A stretch of 64,000 bases of DNA from Pedobacter sp. HDW13. Lineage in GTDB: Bacteria; Bacteroidota; Bacteroidia; Sphingobacteriales; Sphingobacteriaceae. A model generated the notes under the pieces. That model was not told the DNA's origin and did no database searches. It was given only the letters and a program-made list of their open reading frames with translations. Both the position numbers and the translations under genes were made by a program. Position 1 is the stretch's first letter. The number at the start of each line of letters is the position of its first letter. The stretch lies in NCBI RefSeq assembly GCF_011303555.1, contig NZ_CP049868.1:2294001-2358000 (forward strand), written 5' to 3'. Shown piece by piece: positions 44,344 to 53,223 of the stretch.

Positions 44344-45567
44344 TTAAATGCCCCTGGGGTAACAGAGTATATATTTTTCTACTGTTTTTTGCAATGATTC
44401 GAGATTTGATAAATCCGAAGCTTTTGCGATATCAACAATGGTGTTATTTTTCATTAAAATCTTAATATTGCCAACGCCGGCATTGTATGCGCGGTTTTGT
44501 ATCGTATCGGTAAAAACAAAATAACGGGCTTCTTCGGGCTTAATTCCGAGCAGGTTAACCGCTGCATCCTGTAAAAATGCCAACCGATCGGCCTTTTCCA
44601 TTTCATTGCCCATTTCTACTTTGTACAGGTTACGCGAGGTAAGCATATTACAAAGGGTTGATAAAATTTTATCGGGATGCTTTACCCAAACTTTAACAGC
44701 CGCATAAATGTCCTGATCATCAAGGTTGGTAAAATGTTCGAGGTTTTCATGCTGTTCAAAAAAGTTGCCCTCGTTAATGTTATGCTTTAAAAAATGATTT
44801 AACGATGGTGAAGCAAATAAATCTTCGCCTCTGCCCGATAGCTCTTTGGCCCGTTCAAGCAATTTCACTAAAATCATCTCGCCTGCAATAACGGTTTTAT
44901 GAAGGTAAACCTGCCAGTACATCAGCCGGCGCGCAATCAGAAATTTCTCGATAGAGTAAATCCCTTTTTCTTCGATAACGAGATCATCATCATGAACGTT
45001 AAACATTTTAATGATGCGGTCGAAACTGATTACCCCCTCACTTACACCCGTAAAAAAGCTATCGCGGTTTAAATAATCCATCCGGTCTAAATCGAGCTGG
45101 CCCGAAATTAACTGGTGTAGAAACCGTTTGGGGTAGGTACCGTTAAAAATTTCAATGGCATGTGTTAAACGGCCCTCAAAATGGATGTTGAGGTCGTTCA
45201 TCAGCTTTACCGAAATATCTTCGTGCTTAATACCGGTAACCAGCGAATGCTCGAGTGCATGCGAAAAAGGACCATGACCAATGTCATGCAGTAAAATGGC
45301 CAAAATGGCCGCTTCTTCTTCTCTTTCGGTAATGACATGTCCTTTGCTTCTTAGCAAACCAATAGCCAAACACATTAAATGCATGGCACCCAGGGCATGA
45401 TGAAAACGGGTGTGCAATGCGCCCGGATAAACCAAATGGGTCATGCCCAGTTGTTTAATGTAGCGCAGCCGCTGGAAATAGGGGTGCGATATTACATCGT
45501 AAACTAAGGCCGATGGTATGCTTATGAAACCGTAAACCGGATCATTTATGATTTTCTTCTTGTTCAA
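44344..45567 (-). CDS. HD-domain phosphohydrolase (dNTPase-like)
   Basis: A 407-residue HD protein of the SAMHD1/dGTPase-like branch. The metal site is formed by H56/H57 in TRFHHALG and H94-D95 in ILLHDIGHGPFSHALEH. The start is TTG at 45567: an in-frame stop lies two codons upstream, and the N-terminus MNKKKIINDPVYGF is family-typical. It probably hydrolyses nucleotides; the exact substrate is unknown. It diverges from porX. Confidence 0.9.
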   Translation of the reverse strand: MNKKKIINDPVYGFISIPSALVYDVISHPYFQRLRYIKQLGMTHLVYPGALHTRFHHALGAMHLMCLAIGLLRSKGHVITEREEEAAILAILLHDIGHGPFSHALEHSLVTGIKHEDISVKLMNDLNIHFEGRLTHAIEIFNGTYPKRFLHQLISGQLDLDRMDYLNRDSFFTGVSEGVISFDRIIKMFNVHDDDLVIEEKGIYSIEKFLIARRLMYWQVYLHKTVIAGEMILVKLLERAKELSGRGEDLFASPSLNHFLKHNINEGNFFEQHENLEHFTNLDDQDIYAAVKVWVKHPDKILSTLCNMLTSRNLYKVEMGNEMEKADRLAFLQDAAVNLLGIKPEEARYFVFTDTIQNRAYNAGVGNIKILMKNNTIVDIAKASDLSNLESLQKTVEKYILCYPRGI

Positions 45568-45678
45568 TCGTTAAAAATAGTTAAATAGACAGATACGGTA
45601 CAAAAATTGCTATTTTTATTTAGAGTTTGATTTACCTGCCAAAATAAAAAGGCAATACATACCTATTTTTACATAAAC

Positions 45679-47231
45679 ATGCAAGAAACTAAGATATTAT
45701 GGGCCGACGATGAAATCGACCTGTTAAAACCACATATATTATTGTTAAATGATAAAGGTTATAATGTAACCACATTTACCAATGGGAACGATGCGCTTGA
45801 AGCATTCGGAAAATCACATTTCGACCTTGTGTTTTTAGACGAAAACATGCCGGGGATGAGTGGGATTGAAACGCTTGGGGCCATTAAAAACCTGAATCCG
45901 GACGTGCCGGTGGTACTCATTACCAAAAGTGAGGAAGAAAACCTGATGGAAGATGCCATTGGGAGTAAAATTGATGATTATCTGATTAAGCCGGTTAACC
46001 CGAAACAGGTGCTGCTTACCATTAAAAAGCTGATTGATAACAAGCGTTTGGTAAGCGAGAAAACATCAATGGCCTACCAGCAGGATTTCCGCCGTTTGGG
46101 CATGACCCTTGGCGATAAGCTGAGCTACGATGAGTGGGTAGACGTTTACAAAAAGATTGTTTTCTGGGAACTGGAGCTGGAAAAGCTGGATGACCCGCAA
46201 ATGCATGAAATTTTAACCATGCAGAAACAGGAAGCCAATACCCAGTTTTCGAAATTTGTTGAAGAGCATTATTTAGGCTGGATTAAGGAAAAAGATAAAG
46301 CCCCGTTGTTTTCGAACGAGCTGTTAAAGAAGAAGGCTTTCCCGCACATTAACGAAACTACCCTGTGTTTTTTATCTTGATCGATAATTTACGTTACGAC
46401 CAGTGGAAAATCATTAACCCCTTAATTTCGGAGTACTTCCGTATTGATGAGGAGGATATGTACAGCAGTATTTTGCCAACGGCAACACAGTATGCCAGAA
46501 ATGCTATCTTTTCTGGCTTAATGCCTTTGGATATGGAAAAACGTTTTCCTCAGCTTTGGCAAAATGATGATGATGAAGGCGGAAAGAACATGCATGAAGA
46601 AGCCTTTCTGGCCGATAACATTAAACGCACTTTACGCAGGGACTGCAAATTCAGCTACAATAAAATTTTAACTTTTGAACAGGGTAAGGATTTGGTAGAC
46701 CAAACCAACAACCTGTTGCAAAATGATTTTAATGCCATTGTTTTCAACTTTGTTGATATGCTGAGCCATGCGCGTACCGATATGCAGATGATACGCGAGC
46801 TGGCCAACGATGACGCTGCCTATCGCTCGTTAACCTTATCGTGGTTTGAGCATTCGCCGCTTTGGGATTTATTGAAAAAGATATCGCAGAAAAAGGTTAA
46901 AGTAATCATCACCACCGATCATGGTACCATTCGTGTTAAAAAGCCCGTTAAAGTTATTGGCGATAGAAGCACCAATACCAATTTGAGGTATAAACAGGGC
47001 AGAAACCTGAACTTTAATGCTAAAGATGTTTTCCTGATTAAAAATCCGCATGATGCTATGCTACCAAAAATCAACATCAGCAGCAGTTATATTTTTGCCC
47101 GCGAAGACAGTTATTTCGTATATCCCAACAATTACAACCAATTTGTAAATTACTATAACGAAACCTTTCAGCACGGGGGGATTTCACTCGAAGAGATGAT
47201 CATTCCGGTGGTAACTTATTCGCCGAGATAA
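45679..47231 (+). pseudogene. porX: PorX response regulator with PglZ phosphatase domain, frameshifted
   Basis: The first frame (45679-46380) encodes a receiver (D54 in VFLDENMPGMSG, acidic pocket D10/D11) and a helical linker, then ends early after HINETTLCFLS. The second frame (46365-47231) continues as FILIDNLRYDQWK and a PglZ/alkaline-phosphatase-like domain with FVDMLSHARTD and VIITTDHGTI. Adding one T to the T6 run at 46368-46373 restores a 517-residue PorX, the normal size. PorX with PorY controls type IX secretion and gliding in Bacteroidota. Its intactness matters for secretion, so this lesion deserves checking. Confidence 0.9.
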
Positions 47232-47246
47232 AACGCCTGTTACCAG

Positions 47247-47280
47247 AAAAAGCCCAATCTACAAGTTGGGCTTTTTTTTT
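47247..47280 (+). terminator. Terminator of porX
   Basis: AGCCCAA pairs with TTGGGCT across 8 bases, followed by a long T run. Confidence 0.85.
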
Positions 47281-47402
47281 GCCCTGCCCTGCAATTATTC
47301 ATATGGCTCAGATACCGCCCCGTTGTTGCTACCAAATGGGTATCAGCAAGACCTTAACAAGGCTTGCTCCCGACCTAAATGTTGGCTTAAATTCGCTTTT
47401 TA

Positions 47403-47490
47403 GGTAAACAGGAGGTAACGCCAGGGTAACCATGGGGTTAACATGGTACCAATAAAGGGTAAACAACAGGTAAAGGAAGGGTAAACAGAT
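47403..47490. repeat. Array of eight 11-bp GGTAA-type units
   Basis: GGTAA or GGTTAA occurs at 47403, 47414, 47425, 47436, 47458, 47469 and 47480, all multiples of 11 apart, with the unit between (47447-47457) degenerate. Typical unit GGTAAACAGGA. The array lies 89 bases before tsaE. The rest of the 348-base gap (47232-47579) holds the porX terminator and no gene. Confidence 0.7.
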
Positions 47491-47579
47491 ATTAACTTTT
47501 TTTTGGCTTTTAGCGCTGATATTAAGAAATCAGTAAAAGCAATTTATTTATGTATTACTTTTGCCTTTATTTTTTTAGC

Positions 47580-47996
47580 ATGGAAATTACAGTAAATGGT
47601 TTATCAGATTTACCTCAGGTAGCCGAACAGCTTTTAGCCTTCGCCGGTAAAGAAAAGATTTTCATTTTTGAAGGTGAGATGGGCGCAGGAAAAACGACCT
47701 TTATTAAGCACTTTTGTGCCCACTTAGGCATCGAAGACGTAGTTTCCAGTCCAACCTATTCTATCGTAAATGAATACGTAAGTCCTAACGGATCGGTTTA
47801 CCATTTCGATTTCTACCGGATTAAAGATATTCGCGAAGCTTACGATCTTGGCTACGAAGAATATTTTTACGGAGGGGGCATTTGCCTGATTGAATGGCCG
47901 GAGCGGGTAGCCGAGTTATTGCCCGAAAATTATATCAAAGTTGAAATTAGTGTGGTAGACGAAAATGAACGATTGTTTAGTCTTTGTAAGGTATAA
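47580..47996 (+). CDS. tsaE: tRNA threonylcarbamoyladenosine biosynthesis ATPase
   Basis: Starting at 47580 (MEITVNGLSDLPQ) the protein is 138 residues, the usual size; an upstream ATG at 47550 would add ten residues. Walker A is GEMGAGKTTFIKHF, followed by SSPTYSIVNEY and YHFDFYRIKD, which define TsaE. It drives the TsaB-TsaD-TsaE cycle that makes t6A at position 37 of ANN-decoding tRNAs. ald follows 74 bases later on the same strand. Confidence 0.95.
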   Translation: MEITVNGLSDLPQVAEQLLAFAGKEKIFIFEGEMGAGKTTFIKHFCAHLGIEDVVSSPTYSIVNEYVSPNGSVYHFDFYRIKDIREAYDLGYEEYFYGGGICLIEWPERVAELLPENYIKVEISVVDENERLFSLCKV

Positions 47997-48070
47997 CAAT
48001 TAGTTATCAATTAATTAACAGATTTTCCTTACCTTGAACAACCTAAAAACTACCAAAATATTAATTCAAC

Positions 48071-49297
48071 ATGGCTACAGGATTACGCGAAGGAATGGCC
48101 GATATAGCTCGTCAGGGTTTATTGCAAACACAAGAGGCAAAACTCGAAACCAGAAATAAAAAGAACAATCTATATATCGGAATACCCAAAGAAATTTCTT
48201 TCCAGGAAAATAGAATTGCTTTAACCCCGCTTTCTGTTGCCTTGCTGGTAAATAATGGCCACCGTGTAGTCCTTGAAAGTGGTGCCGGTATCGGAGCCAA
48301 TTTTACCGACTCTGAATATGCAGAACAAGGTGCTAAAATAACCTACAACAAAAAAGAGGTTTTCGAAGCCGATATTCTGGTAAAAATTGCGCCGCCAACA
48401 TTGGAAGAAATTGACATGATGCACAAGGGGCAAACACTGCTTTCTTCTTTACAGACCGGTACCTTAAAGCAGGATTACCTGAAAGCATTGATGCATAAAA
48501 AAATTAATGCCCTGTGTTTCGAAAACCTGCGCGATGAAGGTAATGTGTTGAGTGTAGTGCGGGCCATGAGCGAAATTGTAGGTTCGACATCGATTTTAAT
48601 TGCTGCAGAGTACCTGAGTAATGTTACCGGAGGCAAAGGTTTAATGTTAGGAGGCTTTACCGGAGTTCCACCAACCGAAATTGTAATTTTAGGTGCTGGT
48701 ACGGTGGGCGAGTATGCTGCAAGAACCGCTTTAGCCCTGGGGGCAGAAGTAAAGGTTTTTGATAGCTCTATTTACCGTTTACGCCGTTTACAAAATAACC
48801 TGGGCAGCCGGGTTTTTACCTCGGTAATGCAGCCTATTGTGCTTAATAAAGCCATTGTAACCTGCGATGTGGTAATTGGTGCCATCAGGGCAACCCACGG
48901 CCGCAGTCCCTGCATTGTAATGGAAGAAACCGTTGCCCGCATGAAACCCCATTCGGTGGTTATTGATGTAAGTATTGATCAGGGAGGCTGTTTCGAAACT
49001 TCCGAAGTAACCAACCATACCAATCCGGTTTTCCGCAAATATGATGTAATTCATTATTGTGTACCTAATATTGCTTCCAGGGTGCCTAGAACAGCATCTT
49101 ATGCGCTAACCAATATTTTTGCGCCAATTTTATTGGATATAGGTGAATTGGGTGGATTGGTGAACATGGCCTGGAACAATCCGGGTATCCGCGAAGCGCT
49201 ATACATTTATCAGGGCAATTGTACCAATAAAGACCTTTCGGATATGTTTAACCTGCCTTTTAAAGATCTGGAATTACTGGTTGTTTCGAATCAGTAG
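48071..49297 (+). CDS. ald: Alanine dehydrogenase
   Basis: A 408-residue NAD-dependent enzyme that interconverts alanine and pyruvate plus ammonia. It has an N-terminal AlaDh_PNT domain (YIGIPKEISFQENRIALTPL) with the substrate lysine and an NAD-binding Rossmann motif VILGAGTVGEYAAR-like (IVILGAGTVGEYAA). The start at 48071 gives a 30-residue leader longer than typical; this extension (MATGLREGMADIARQGLLQT) is common in Bacteroidota copies. Located after tsaE. Confidence 0.93.
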   Translation: MATGLREGMADIARQGLLQTQEAKLETRNKKNNLYIGIPKEISFQENRIALTPLSVALLVNNGHRVVLESGAGIGANFTDSEYAEQGAKITYNKKEVFEADILVKIAPPTLEEIDMMHKGQTLLSSLQTGTLKQDYLKALMHKKINALCFENLRDEGNVLSVVRAMSEIVGSTSILIAAEYLSNVTGGKGLMLGGFTGVPPTEIVILGAGTVGEYAARTALALGAEVKVFDSSIYRLRRLQNNLGSRVFTSVMQPIVLNKAIVTCDVVIGAIRATHGRSPCIVMEETVARMKPHSVVIDVSIDQGGCFETSEVTNHTNPVFRKYDVIHYCVPNIASRVPRTASYALTNIFAPILLDIGELGGLVNMAWNNPGIREALYIYQGNCTNKDLSDMFNLPFKDLELLVVSNQ

Positions 49298-49306
49298 GTC
49301 ATAATC

Positions 49307-49407
49307 CGTCATTTCGAGCGGAGTGTAACGCAGCCGAGAAATCTACCTTCATAGATCTCTCCCCGCCTGTACGGGCAGGCATTCGCTTCGCTTCAGTCGA
49401 GATGACG
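49307..49407. repeat. Dispersed imperfect palindrome CGTCATTTCGA, copy B
   Basis: CGTCATTTCGA (49307-49317) and TCGAGATGACG (49397-49407). Orientation is opposite to copy A at 21259-21342. Contains an extra GCCTGTACGGGCAGGC hairpin. Confidence 0.7.
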
Positions 49408-49470
49408 ATCCTTTTATTGGAGTTTGTTCGATGTTAGAAAAACGATGAAGCAATCTAAATATAACCGTTT

Positions 49471-50154
49471 ATGAAGTTCAATGTATTGATATTTTTTCTC
49501 CTTATCGCTGTTTCGGCCTCCTCCCAAAACAAACCTATCGCAACGAAGAAACTAGTCGTGGTTAGCGCCTATACCCAATATCAGGCCTCAGTAAAATCGA
49601 ATCCGAACAACGAACTGGTAGAGATTAAAAAAGTGATCCCCAATATTGCGCTCGATATCCGTTATGCTACTAAAAATAACTTTATGCAGCAAGTAATGTA
49701 TAAACAGGCAAGGGCCTTTGCAAGGAAGCCTGTGGTAGAGGCATTAAAGAAAATTCAGCAGGAGTTGAACAAAAAAGGCCTTGGTTTAAAAATATTTGAT
49801 GGTTACCGCCCTTATGCCATTACGGTTGAGTTTTATAAAAAAGCGAGCGATAAGAACTTTGTGGCTAATCCGTCCAAAGGCTCCAAACATAACAGGGGCT
49901 GCGCTGTAGATTTAACCCTTATTAACTTAAAAACAGGCAAAGAGATACCTATGCCTACTCCGTATGATAGCTTTTCGGCGGCTGCGGCTGCTAACTATGA
50001 AAAGGTATCGCCTCAACAAAAAAAGAACCGCGATTTACTAATCGGCACTATGGCCAAACACGGGCTTAAGGTTTTAGAAAATGAATGGTGGCACTACGAT
50101 TTCGTGGGTTGGAAAAACTACAACCTGATGGATATTCCCTTTGAAAAGCTTTAA
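49471..50154 (+). CDS. D-alanyl-D-alanine dipeptidase (VanX-type, M15D)
   Basis: A 227-residue exported zinc peptidase with a signal peptide (about 1-18). Zinc ligands and catalytic residues match VanX: SKHNRGCAVDLTL (HxxxxxxD) and ENEWWHYDFVG (catalytic E and zinc H), with IFDGYRP supplying the conserved arginine. It splits free D-Ala-D-Ala and recycles or removes it. No vanH or ligase genes lie nearby, so a housekeeping role is likelier than glycopeptide resistance. Confidence 0.93.
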   Translation: MKFNVLIFFLLIAVSASSQNKPIATKKLVVVSAYTQYQASVKSNPNNELVEIKKVIPNIALDIRYATKNNFMQQVMYKQARAFARKPVVEALKKIQQELNKKGLGLKIFDGYRPYAITVEFYKKASDKNFVANPSKGSKHNRGCAVDLTLINLKTGKEIPMPTPYDSFSAAAAANYEKVSPQQKKNRDLLIGTMAKHGLKVLENEWWHYDFVGWKNYNLMDIPFEKL

Positions 50155-50259
50155 AGGTTCAGTAGTTCATTGGTCATTTGTTGATTGGGCTAGATGCCAA
50201 ATGTAGATCTGAGTCAGCTGGGAACATCCGACTCGACTCTAAAAACTGTTAACTCCCAA

Positions 50260-50760
50260 CTACAAGTGGTGTGGCCTACCGTACTGGTCTTTCTTTACAC
50301 GCGCTTTGTCGTCTTTTACCGTTAAGTGAAAAATGTAGTCGTAATCATCGTCGGTGAGCATTTCCATTGGCCTTTTACCGCCAAAAGCCTCAATAATTTC
50401 TAATACCGTATTAGAGTGGGCTGCCACAATAACCGTTTTTCCACTGTAATTTTTCTTAACCGAATCCACCAGTGATTTAGCGTCCTTATAATCTACAACT
50501 TTTTGAACGATTAAAGAATCTAAGGTTTGGTGGGTTCTTTTAAAAGGAGTACTGAAAGCTACATCGAACTTTACTTTCTTTAGATAGGTGGCGAGGTCGC
50601 CGGCCCTGATTCTGCCTTCATCTGACAGGCTCGGGTTCGTATCTTGTGGGTTCGATTTATCTTTTTCTGCATGCCTCACAATCCAAACATCGGTAGTTTG
50701 CGCCAAAACAGAAGTGGAGAGGATAAATAGCAGGGGCAGGAAAAGGAATAGTCGTTTCAT
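50260..50760 (-). CDS. Exported histidine phosphatase (SixA-like)
   Basis: A 166-residue protein with the RHA/RHG phosphatase motif VRHAEKD (H30), LSDEGRIRAGDLATYLKK and the second catalytic VAAHSNTV. It has a clear signal peptide (1-20, ending SVLAQ), unlike cytoplasmic SixA, so it probably acts in the periplasm on a small phosphate ester. No partner gene indicates the substrate. The next gene in the same direction is a class II aminotransferase-like protein upstream. Confidence 0.88.
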   Translation of the reverse strand: MKRLFLFLPLLFILSTSVLAQTTDVWIVRHAEKDKSNPQDTNPSLSDEGRIRAGDLATYLKKVKFDVAFSTPFKRTHQTLDSLIVQKVVDYKDAKSLVDSVKKNYSGKTVIVAAHSNTVLEIIEAFGGKRPMEMLTDDDYDYIFHLTVKDDKARVKKDQYGRPHHL

Positions 50761-50790
50761 TTTATAAAGATTAAAAAATATTGCGAGACC

Positions 50791-51834
50791 CTATGCATTA
50801 ATACTGCTAATTAATTTTTCGATATCGGCTTTTTCGTGCCAGCTGCTTAATACAATCCGGTTAATGGGAGCACTGGTTGGGTTAGGGTACGGAAAGGATG
50901 AAATCAGAATCTGCTGCTTGAAAAAGTGCTGCTCAATTTGTTGGTCGTAAGTTAAGAAAGCAGGGAACCCGGGCTCGTATTTCCACGTGGAACTTAAGCT
51001 ACCAGCCAGTAAATCAATATTCTGCTGGAGCTTTTGCCAGGCAGCCTGATAAATTTCTCCGGCCTTGGTGAAGGCGTAGAGACCTGCGGCAGCCGGGGGA
51101 GAAGCCCCAACAAAAACAGGGCTTTTTTTAAGCTGGCCGATTATTTTCTGCGAGCCTAAAACAATACCGGCATCTATACCCAGTGCTTTAGCCATCGAGG
51201 CCACCACAACATATTCAGTATTGGGCCGTTCGGGTAGACCAGAGTACGCACTTAACCCGCCATTGTTTACACCTATGCCGTGCGAATCATCTACAATTAC
51301 CACCAGTTTTTTACTGGCATCGATATCGTTCAGGAAAGTAAAATCGTAAATCTCGGGTACAAGGTTGTTCATCGAATTGCTGATGAGCACCCAGTTTTGT
51401 TCGGTCGAAGCATTAATCCTTTCAACAGTTTCTGCTTTCCAGGCTGTAAAAGAATCAGAAGAGGAGGGTTGCGCATTTAGCCAAAGCGAAGGGTGGGCTG
51501 CCGGGGCATAACTTACCTGGCCCAGGTTGGCTAAGGCCCTAACTGTAAGCTGTGCGGCTAAATATCCGCTCGAGGTAATCAGCGCTGCTGCTGCACCATA
51601 ACGCGCTGCTGCTACTTTTTCGGCCTCATCATAAATGCCAAGCTGAATATTATTGGTGCGGCTTGTACCATTATTTAAGCCAAATTTGTTAATCCCTTCA
51701 ATATATAACTTAATAAAATCGGTGTTTTTTGGAATGCCCAGATATGCGGTGCCGCCAAAATACAGGTAACTTTTTCCATCAACAGCTATTTTGTTGCTTA
51801 GGGGCTGATTTATCGCTTTAAATGCCGTGTTCAT
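50791..51834 (-). CDS. PLP-dependent class I/II aminotransferase fold protein (BioF/KBL-like)
   Basis: A 347-residue alpha-oxoamine synthase-like protein. It has a SGYLAAQLTVRALA region, IVDDSHGIG with PLP-binding aspartate, and the lysine motif VVASMAKALGIDAGIV. It is shorter than BioF or KBL (about 390) and may catalyse a different acyl transfer. The peptidase gene dacB-like overlaps nearby, ending 9 bases after its coding start on the same strand. Cofactor binding looks complete. Confidence 0.82.
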   Translation of the reverse strand: MNTAFKAINQPLSNKIAVDGKSYLYFGGTAYLGIPKNTDFIKLYIEGINKFGLNNGTSRTNNIQLGIYDEAEKVAAARYGAAAALITSSGYLAAQLTVRALANLGQVSYAPAAHPSLWLNAQPSSSDSFTAWKAETVERINASTEQNWVLISNSMNNLVPEIYDFTFLNDIDASKKLVVIVDDSHGIGVNNGGLSAYSGLPERPNTEYVVVASMAKALGIDAGIVLGSQKIIGQLKKSPVFVGASPPAAAGLYAFTKAGEIYQAAWQKLQQNIDLLAGSLSSTWKYEPGFPAFLTYDQQIEQHFFKQQILISSFPYPNPTSAPINRIVLSSWHEKADIEKLISSINA

Positions 51835-51843
51835 GCGCTAAAC

Positions 51844-53171
51844 CTAAAAATTGTCGTGTATATAAGTAATTATCCTAACCATTTCTGCCCGTACCTCGGC
51901 TGTTGGCTTAACAAAGCCATTGTTCATAAAAGCATAAATGTAGGTTTTACCTTTTTTGGTTAAAACATAACCACTTTGGTTATGTACACCACCCAGCGAA
52001 CCTGTTTTGCCAAATACAAAGGGCTTATCGGTTTTAGGGTAGGCATTTTTCAAAGTGCCACTCTTTCCACCTGCAGGTAACATATTAAAAAGTTTTTCGG
52101 GGTTATTTACCAAACTGTAAATCGAATCGAGCAGGTACACGTTATCCCTCGGGTAAATAAATTTTGGCGCGACAGGCCTGAACCATCCACCCATTTTACC
52201 TTATCGGGTAAAAATGAAAGGTAGTTTTTGGTTATGTGCTGAATGGCTTTAACTGTGCTTAAAGTATCGCCAATCTGGTTGGCACATACCAGCAATAAAT
52301 GTTCGGCTATAAAATTATCGCTCGGTAACATCATGTGTTTTAAAACCGAATCGCGTTTTGCACCAGGTAAAGTTTTAGCATTAGCTGGTATTTTAAGGTT
52401 AACCAGACCAACTGATTTGTGCAAGGTATCTGATAGTATTTCTACAGTAAGCTGCGGACTGGTTTTATACGGGTTTTGCTGGTTGTAGCCCGGCTTTGCT
52501 GCTACCGCAGGATAATGAAAAGTGTTGGTCAGGAAATCGCGGCTTACCTGGAAATTGCCAGAGGTTTTAGTAGAGTCGATTTCGAAGCAGGAGCTAAAAA
52601 CCCGGGGTTCGATGTTGATTTTATTTGGGCCAGCATAGGTGGAGGTAACCATATTGTCCATAATGGGCAGCTCGGTAATTTCGGGCTGGTAGTAAAAATC
52701 GTAATCATCCCACGACCACCCGTCGCCAAAAAAACTACCCGAATAACGACCGGGGGCAAAGAACAGCTTTTTGTTTGATGCCAGGAGGAAATTATAGGCC
52801 GATTTATCTTTTATGGCAAACTGCAAAAATGAAGGATCTCCGGTTCCCCAAAAAATCAGTGAGTCATTCCGCTCTACATATTTTAAGGCAGGCATCACAT
52901 CGGGCAACATTTTTAAACTCGCAAAAAAGGTATAGAGTTTGGTATTCGAGGCAGGGGTAAAATATTTATCTGCATCCCGCTGAAAAACCATCTTTTTATT
53001 GGTCGGATTGTAAAGTGCAAAACCAACCTGGTACTGTTTAATTGCTTCCGACTTTTTAAAGGTTCTGGCTACTTTTTTAGCTATCATTTTATCGGTAGAA
53101 CAGCCGCTAAACAGGCTTATACATATTGCAATGGCAAGAAAAAAAGTATATGTTTTTTTTAAAGGGAACAT
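51844..53171 (-). pseudogene. dacB: D-alanyl-D-alanine carboxypeptidase/endopeptidase (PBP4/DacB type), frameshifted
   Basis: The gene encodes a lipoprotein (lipobox ISLFSGC) with an S13 peptidase domain. SxxK is ASNTKLYTFFA, SxN is SDNFIAEH, KTG is GKTGSLGG. The frame from 53171 stops after QNLFTRGITC..., while a second frame continues as PRDNVYLLDSIYSLVNNPEK to 51844. Adding one base at the 3-base G run at 52151-52153 gives NLFTPRDN and a protein of 442 residues. Without the second part the KTG motif is lost. It trims or cuts peptidoglycan in the periplasm. A recent break or a sequencing error are both possible. Confidence 0.88.
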
Positions 53172-53223
53172 GTTCTAAATTTAGGGAAGCACAATTATCA
53201 ACTAATTTATTAAATTTAGTTAA

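Noticed and set aside
47403..47490. GGTAA array as a CRISPR
   Set aside because: Units are only 11 bp, have no spacers, and no cas gene is present.
49471..50154. VanX-type gene as a glycopeptide resistance marker
   Set aside because: No vanH, vanA-like ligase or VanRS pair nearby; the protein is exported, unlike resistance VanX.
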